Positions 60,288 to 64,000 of a stretch of DNA of 64,000 nt are shown piece after piece. Under the pieces are notes generated by a model. That model was not told the DNA's origin and made no database searches. It saw nothing but the letters and a program-made list of their open reading frames with translations. A program made the position numbers and the translations under genes. This DNA comes from an uncultured Saprospiraceae bacterium. GTDB taxonomy: Bacteria; Bacteroidota; Bacteroidia; Chitinophagales; Saprospiraceae. The stretch's first letter is position 1. Each line of letters opens with the position of its first letter. Location of the stretch: NCBI GenBank assembly GCA_937139495.1, contig CAKZQC010000025.1, positions 248,001-312,000 of the forward strand, read 5' to 3'.

Positions 60288-61539
60288 CTGGTTCTTTGTT
60301 AAGGGCAATTTTGGAATAAAAAAACAATAAAATACTAGCACATATTGCCATGAAAATGGTCAAGATGGCAAAGGCGTAAATAACCTGCCCGTCCTGATGG
60401 AAAAAAGGCAAACTAAATAGAGCCAACAATAAAATTCGCCCGAGTGTATTGGATACAAAAAAGATGCTATTGGCTCTGCCCATCAAGTGGTTGGGCAATA
60501 CCGTAAATAGATACGAAATACGTATCACTCGAATGCCTGCATTCGTTACCCCCAAAAGTAAGGTAACTAAATAGAATCCTATAATCCAATAAGTAGAAAT
60601 AAAGAAAATAAATTCCCCAATAGTGATAAACATCAAAATAACGATGGCTTTGACGAAGGGCGTTTTGTTGAAAATTCGCTGAATGCCGAGTCCCGCTAGG
60701 ATTGCACCTGTAGCATAAAACATTTCTGAAATAGCAAAAACTTGGTTGGCATTCTCTGCCTGCAAATGCTGCTTGACATACAAAGGTGCCAGATTGAATA
60801 CGTGCAATAAGACAACCACAAATACGGCGTGCGTAGCGATTCCAAAGATAAATATATAAGGGTGTTTGATGAGGTATTGATAGCCTGTATTGAGTCGTTT
60901 AAAGACACCGCCTGTTTCTTCTGTCCTCGTTACCATCGGTACGTATCGGAGTAGCAATATAATGCCAAAAGAAGCAAAATAAGTAGTCGCATCGAGTGCA
61001 AATACTTCTGCCAATGACCAAGCTGGAAAAGTGAGGTCTATTCCGTTGAGCATCAATCCTCCACCCAACAGAAAAGCAGCAGCAGCACCTGCTAGCGCTG
61101 TTGCTAGTTGGCTTTGTACTTCTATATAACTGGCTATTTTGTTGTAATATTCTTTCTCTGTTATTTCCTGCATGAACGCATAAAAACAAGGATAATGCAG
61201 ATTGTAATTCCAGAAGGTAAGAGCAAATACAGAAGCCGCCAAATAACTCGTATCTGCCAAGCCTTGCCACTCCATATAGGCGATTGTGCCAATAGCCACA
61301 CCATTGATAAGATTGAGTGTCAAGAAAATGCGTTTTCGGTCGTATTTATCTACTAATGTTCCGCCATAAGGCGACCAAAATAAAGTTACTAAGGTTATCA
61401 AACCGTATGCTATATTGAACCAATTGGATTGGTCGGAATCGGAAAAATACATCGGGATAGAAATCATGCTGATTCCTTGGGCAATTCCAGAAATGAAATT
61501 AGCCAATAACAACATTCGTACAGCAACAATATTTTTCAT
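60274..61539 (-). CDS. MFS transporter
   Basis: A 421-residue protein with about 12 membrane helices and the major-facilitator loop motif between helices 2 and 3 (GTLVDKYDRKRIF). The family exports or imports small solutes by proton or ion coupling; the substrate is not evident. It resembles the group of efflux-type MFS proteins common in Bacteroidota. Its 3' end overlaps the DUF695 start by 11 bp. Confidence 0.88.
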   Translation of the reverse strand: MKNIVAVRMLLLANFISGIAQGISMISIPMYFSDSDQSNWFNIAYGLITLVTLFWSPYGGTLVDKYDRKRIFLTLNLINGVAIGTIAYMEWQGLADTSYLAASVFALTFWNYNLHYPCFYAFMQEITEKEYYNKIASYIEVQSQLATALAGAAAAFLLGGGLMLNGIDLTFPAWSLAEVFALDATTYFASFGIILLLRYVPMVTRTEETGGVFKRLNTGYQYLIKHPYIFIFGIATHAVFVVVLLHVFNLAPLYVKQHLQAENANQVFAISEMFYATGAILAGLGIQRIFNKTPFVKAIVILMFITIGEFIFFISTYWIIGFYLVTLLLGVTNAGIRVIRISYLFTVLPNHLMGRANSIFFVSNTLGRILLLALFSLPFFHQDGQVIYAFAILTIFMAICASILLFFYSKIALNKEPDYEN

Positions 61540-61626
61540 AACACAGTATAGATTGAAAGGAACAACAGTTTATTTGTCCTTACCTAACCGAACACATCAC
61601 TTCTTATAAAGTTGACCCAACACAAA

Positions 61627-62889
61627 TTACTTGATGGCATCAATCGTCCAATCAAACTCTTGTTGCAACAAAGGTAGTTGCTGCCAATCCAATTTTTGCA
61701 AATAAACTTCTATTTCGGTGCCTTCGTGCAGTCCTTCTACGGTCAGACTTCCGTCTTGATGTAGCCGATACTGCAACACCGTTGCGACTTGGGTACTGGT
61801 GTGCGTAAGCTCAAAAAGTTGTTGTTTTTCATCGCAACGAAAATGAAAATCTTGCATACTGCCGTCCATGTATTGCACAATCCAATAGCCTCTGCGATGT
61901 ACAAACGCTTTGTTCCAACGCTTGCTAAAAGTAGGTAGGGCAGGTATTGGCATTTCGTTTTGCAAAAAAGATTGTACAGAATAAGCACCATGAAAAGCAG
62001 GGCGAGCTGCCAAATCATCGTTGTAGTTTTGAGATTTGGCGTAGGGCAGAAGGCATTCCATGAGCAGCAGCCAAATGACAACCGATTGGCAGAGGGCAGC
62101 CGTTATTTTTGCCTTTCGGCTAATGCCTATTGGTCGCCAAGTCGGCAGGTCGAGCCATTTATTTTGTATCAAAAAAGCAAATAGGCGTTTGCCGTGAGGC
62201 AACACAATCAAGAAAGCAGCCAGCCAATAAACACTGCTATAGAGCTTGACGGAAATATGAAAACCCCAATTAATGGCGACAACATTGGTCAAAATACCTA
62301 AACTCAATAAGCCACCGAGTAGACGAGTACGACCAAAGAGCAGTAATAAGCCTGCAAGTACCTCTAGCACACCACCAAAAACAGTATAGCCATAAGAGCT
62401 GCCCATCACCGACCAAAAAAGCAAATCTCTAGGCGTATCGCCAACCGTTGTATATAAGGTATTGGGTTCAGGCAAAAAAAACTGACATTTGAATACCTTA
62501 TTGAAACCATATAACAACAACTGAAAAGCTAAGTAATAGCTCAATAGTACGGTTAATAAATAATAGAGTTTTGCGGTATCTACTTTGTTCTGAATCACTA
62601 AATAAACGACCGCCCCCAATAGTAAACCCAATACCCAACAATGTACCCAATGAAGATACAATCCACTAGAGTCGGAGCTCAATTGATAAATAAAATCAGC
62701 TTGCCAACCCAGTATTTTGGTGCCTGTCCACTGCGTCAAAGCTTCTGCCGAAGGAGCAAACCACACTCTAATATTGGGGAGTAGGGTTGTGGGTTCGTGC
62801 GTGGTCAGTATCCATATAGAGAAAGCCACTAGAGCTACTAGTGTTAAGTATTGTGTTGCCTTGGCGGCAATCGTAGATTGGATAGACAT
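61627..62889 (-). CDS. DoxX-like multi-pass membrane protein with C-terminal soluble domain
   Basis: A 420-residue protein with about seven helices (about 14-30, 80-100, 105-125, 165-185, 190-210, 215-235 and 265-285) and a C-terminal soluble part of about 120 residues (YWIVQYMDGSMQDFHFRCDEKQ and following). The FNKVFKCQFFLPEPNTLY and GGVLEVLAGLLLLFGRTRLLGG segments recall DoxX/DoxD-type quinone-related proteins. The function is not known. It starts 3 bp after the stop of the next gene upstream, so the two are one operon. Confidence 0.72.
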   Translation of the reverse strand: MSIQSTIAAKATQYLTLVALVAFSIWILTTHEPTTLLPNIRVWFAPSAEALTQWTGTKILGWQADFIYQLSSDSSGLYLHWVHCWVLGLLLGAVVYLVIQNKVDTAKLYYLLTVLLSYYLAFQLLLYGFNKVFKCQFFLPEPNTLYTTVGDTPRDLLFWSVMGSSYGYTVFGGVLEVLAGLLLLFGRTRLLGGLLSLGILTNVVAINWGFHISVKLYSSVYWLAAFLIVLPHGKRLFAFLIQNKWLDLPTWRPIGISRKAKITAALCQSVVIWLLLMECLLPYAKSQNYNDDLAARPAFHGAYSVQSFLQNEMPIPALPTFSKRWNKAFVHRRGYWIVQYMDGSMQDFHFRCDEKQQLFELTHTSTQVATVLQYRLHQDGSLTVEGLHEGTEIEVYLQKLDWQQLPLLQQEFDWTIDAIK

Positions 62890-62892
62890 AGT

Positions 62893-63417
62893 TTAGGGTT
62901 TGACACTAATAACAAAGAAAAAAGAAACAGGCAACAACAATAAACCACCCAACCAATAAGGCGAATAGTTAGCAACCGCTTGTTTTGAACTAGTAGGCGT
63001 AGCCGTCGTTTTTTGTGGTTTTTCTGCTTTAGGAATTGTTTGTTTTTTGTTCTCCTTTTTTGCTGCTCTTTTTTCGATTCTAGTTGTTTTATTTTCCTCT
63101 TTTTGGAGCTGTCGAGCTTCTTTTTTGCTCTGCTTCAAGTAGGCATCGTAGGCAGAATCGGAGAGGGGCGTACAGACCGCGAAAGAGTCCGCTTCGGTCA
63201 GTACTTTTTTGCCATCAATCGTAGCAATTCTATAAATAGGACGTTTGTAATGAGGGCGATACATTTCTTCGGGACCTAGCCCAAATTCGTCGGGTACTTC
63301 AAGCGTAAACGTAGCGTTGGTTCCTGCATGGCTACGCAAGGCTATTTTTTTGGTTTGTGCTTGTAGTGCGTGTCCCACGCAGCTGATAAGAAAGGCAATG
63401 ATTAGTATTTTTTTCAT
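62893..63417 (-). CDS. exported basic protein with C-terminal membrane helix
   Basis: A 174-residue protein: signal peptide ending LQAQ, a beta-rich part of about 60 residues (KKIALRSHAGTNATFTLEVPDEFG), a Lys/Glu-rich coil (about 98-145) and one C-terminal membrane helix (about 153-170). No family is recognised. Its tight coupling with the DoxX-like gene suggests that it is a partner of that membrane protein. Confidence 0.65.
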   Translation of the reverse strand: MKKILIIAFLISCVGHALQAQTKKIALRSHAGTNATFTLEVPDEFGLGPEEMYRPHYKRPIYRIATIDGKKVLTEADSFAVCTPLSDSAYDAYLKQSKKEARQLQKEENKTTRIEKRAAKKENKKQTIPKAEKPQKTTATPTSSKQAVANYSPYWLGGLLLLPVSFFFVISVKP

Positions 63418-63781
63418 GATTTTTGTTGTTATAGTGATATAATGTATATGTTATTCTCAAAAAAAAGGCTGTCGTACAACGAAGCTGCAGCGTATAGTAC
63501 TACCTCATTATTAATAATTTACCCAAAAATAGTACCGTTGTGTATTAGTTTTTTTTTGATCAAAATGGCAAAACAATTTGGCAGCAAAACGCTAGAGATT
63601 TGGCAAATCAAATTCACGGAGATAGAGGCACGTCCTTAAATGAAATCTTAAAATAGGTACTAGCTAGGCGATATATTTACAAAAGCTATTGGGCGTGTGT
63701 AGAATTGATTGTACTTTTGCAAGCTATTTTAGACATGCTCTTAACACTAGAGGTTATTACAATTTTACAATTTTCATTGCA
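63418..63781. other. divergent intergenic region at the window end
   Basis: About 364 bp between the exported basic protein gene and the terminal lipoprotein gene. A promoter for the latter is at 63689-63719. A 65-codon ORF (63442-63639) has no supporting features. The rest holds poly-A/T tracts only. Confidence 0.5.
63689..63719 (+). promoter_or_regulatory. Bacteroidota-type promoter of the terminal lipoprotein gene
   Basis: TTG (63689-63691), a 20-base spacer and TACTTTTG (63712-63719) match the primary-sigma consensus. It predicts a leader of about 55-60 nt before the ATG at 63782. Confidence 0.65.
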
Positions 63782-64000
63782 ATGAAACAACAATTACTGT
63801 TTGCATTATTTATACTGACCACACTGATGGCGTGTCAGACGACAACAAAAGATACGAATAACGACACTCCTCAACCACTATTGCAAGTAGGCGAATGGAA
63901 GGGCGCTTTCACGATAGACTCTACAGGCAAAACCATCAAAGTAGCCTTAGAGGTTATTTCTGACCAAGAAATATGGTTCAAGAATGGCGAAGAAAAAATC
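63782..64000 (+). CDS. lipoprotein with TlpA-type N-terminal domain (cut by window edge)
   Basis: The first 73 residues only. A signal with lipobox LMAC (Cys18) is followed by a linker and the start of a beta sandwich (VGEWKGAFTIDSTGK, VALEVISDQEIWFKNGEEKI). This is the accessory domain that precedes thioredoxin in Bacteroidota TlpA-family proteins and also opens the protein at 20994-21731. Whether a thioredoxin domain follows lies outside the window. Confidence 0.65.
   Translation, partial: MKQQLLFALFILTTLMACQTTTKDTNNDTPQPLLQVGEWKGAFTIDSTGKTIKVALEVISDQEIWFKNGEEKI

Noticed and set aside
63442..63639. 65-codon plus-strand ORF
   Set aside because: It has no signal, domain or promoter and runs through poly-A/T tracts.
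1..64000. tRNA, rRNA and tmRNA genes, CRISPR arrays, transposases, phage genes
   Set aside because: None was seen on reading both strands. A tRNAscan or Infernal run would be needed to exclude small RNA genes.

Overview
The window is a stretch of a Bacteroidota chromosome, most likely from the Saprospirales (Saprospira/Aureispira relatives). The phylum call rests on a type IX secretion / gliding gene set (a PorG-like protein, a PorP/SprF protein, GldK, GldL, and two copies each of GldM and GldN), TonB-dependent receptors with carboxypeptidase-regulatory domains, a DUF5686 protein, the 30-residue AURKAIP1/COX24-type ribosomal protein, AT-rich DNA, absence of clear Shine-Dalgarno sequences, and three promoters of the Bacteroidota form TTG-N20-TAnnTTTG. 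The order-level call is an inference.

Layout. 1-3.7 kb: two TonB-dependent receptors around a small Cys-rich exported protein whose promoter appears to give a leaderless mRNA and lies next to a Fur-box-like palindrome. 4.2-7.1 kb: PorG-like protein, NlpC/P60 lipoprotein, alpha/beta hydrolase. 7.1-19 kb: RecQ, a protein made of three 88-residue repeats, small repeat-built lipoproteins, SmpB with a VanX-type dipeptidase, a duplicated Cys/His protein, a DUF5686 protein. 19-30 kb: GlnRS, a TlpA-like lipoprotein without thioredoxin domain, ClpS, PurA, a two-domain parvulin isomerase, a DUF3109 protein, RNase G. 30-36.3 kb: a mostly minus-strand run with the tiny ribosomal protein, a TPR protein, HU, PAP2 phosphatase, PgsA, RNase HII, DinB-like protein, RuvB and a diacylglycerol-kinase-type protein.

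36.4-48 kb is the most distinctive part. A membrane-anchored pseudokinase lies 5 bp upstream of a PorP/SprF gene; then come a 2OG-Fe(II) oxygenase, gldK, gldL, gldM1, a decayed partial duplicate of gldM1, gldN1, gldM2 and gldN2. Hairpin terminators separate gldK from gldL, gldM1 from gldN1, and gldN1 from gldM2, so the usual gldKLMN operon is split. The two M/N pairs differ in codon choice, which suggests a highly expressed and a less expressed T9SS motor/ring set.

48-64 kb: a TPR protein, a CdsZ-like zinc-ribbon protein with a Nif3-like protein, an OmpA-type porin with its own promoter, an amino-acid dehydrogenase, an 830-residue secreted protein of unknown function, a formiminoglutamase-like pseudoenzyme, and an MFS / membrane-protein pair split by a DUF695 gene that is flanked by an 18-bp direct repeat carrying the start codons of both downstream genes. 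The window ends inside a TlpA-type lipoprotein gene.

A family of about 125-150 bp intergenic repeats occurs three times (10.8, 19.0 and 34.7 kb). I saw no CRISPR array, rRNA, tRNA, prophage or transposase. All family calls come from reading motifs by eye; no database search was run.
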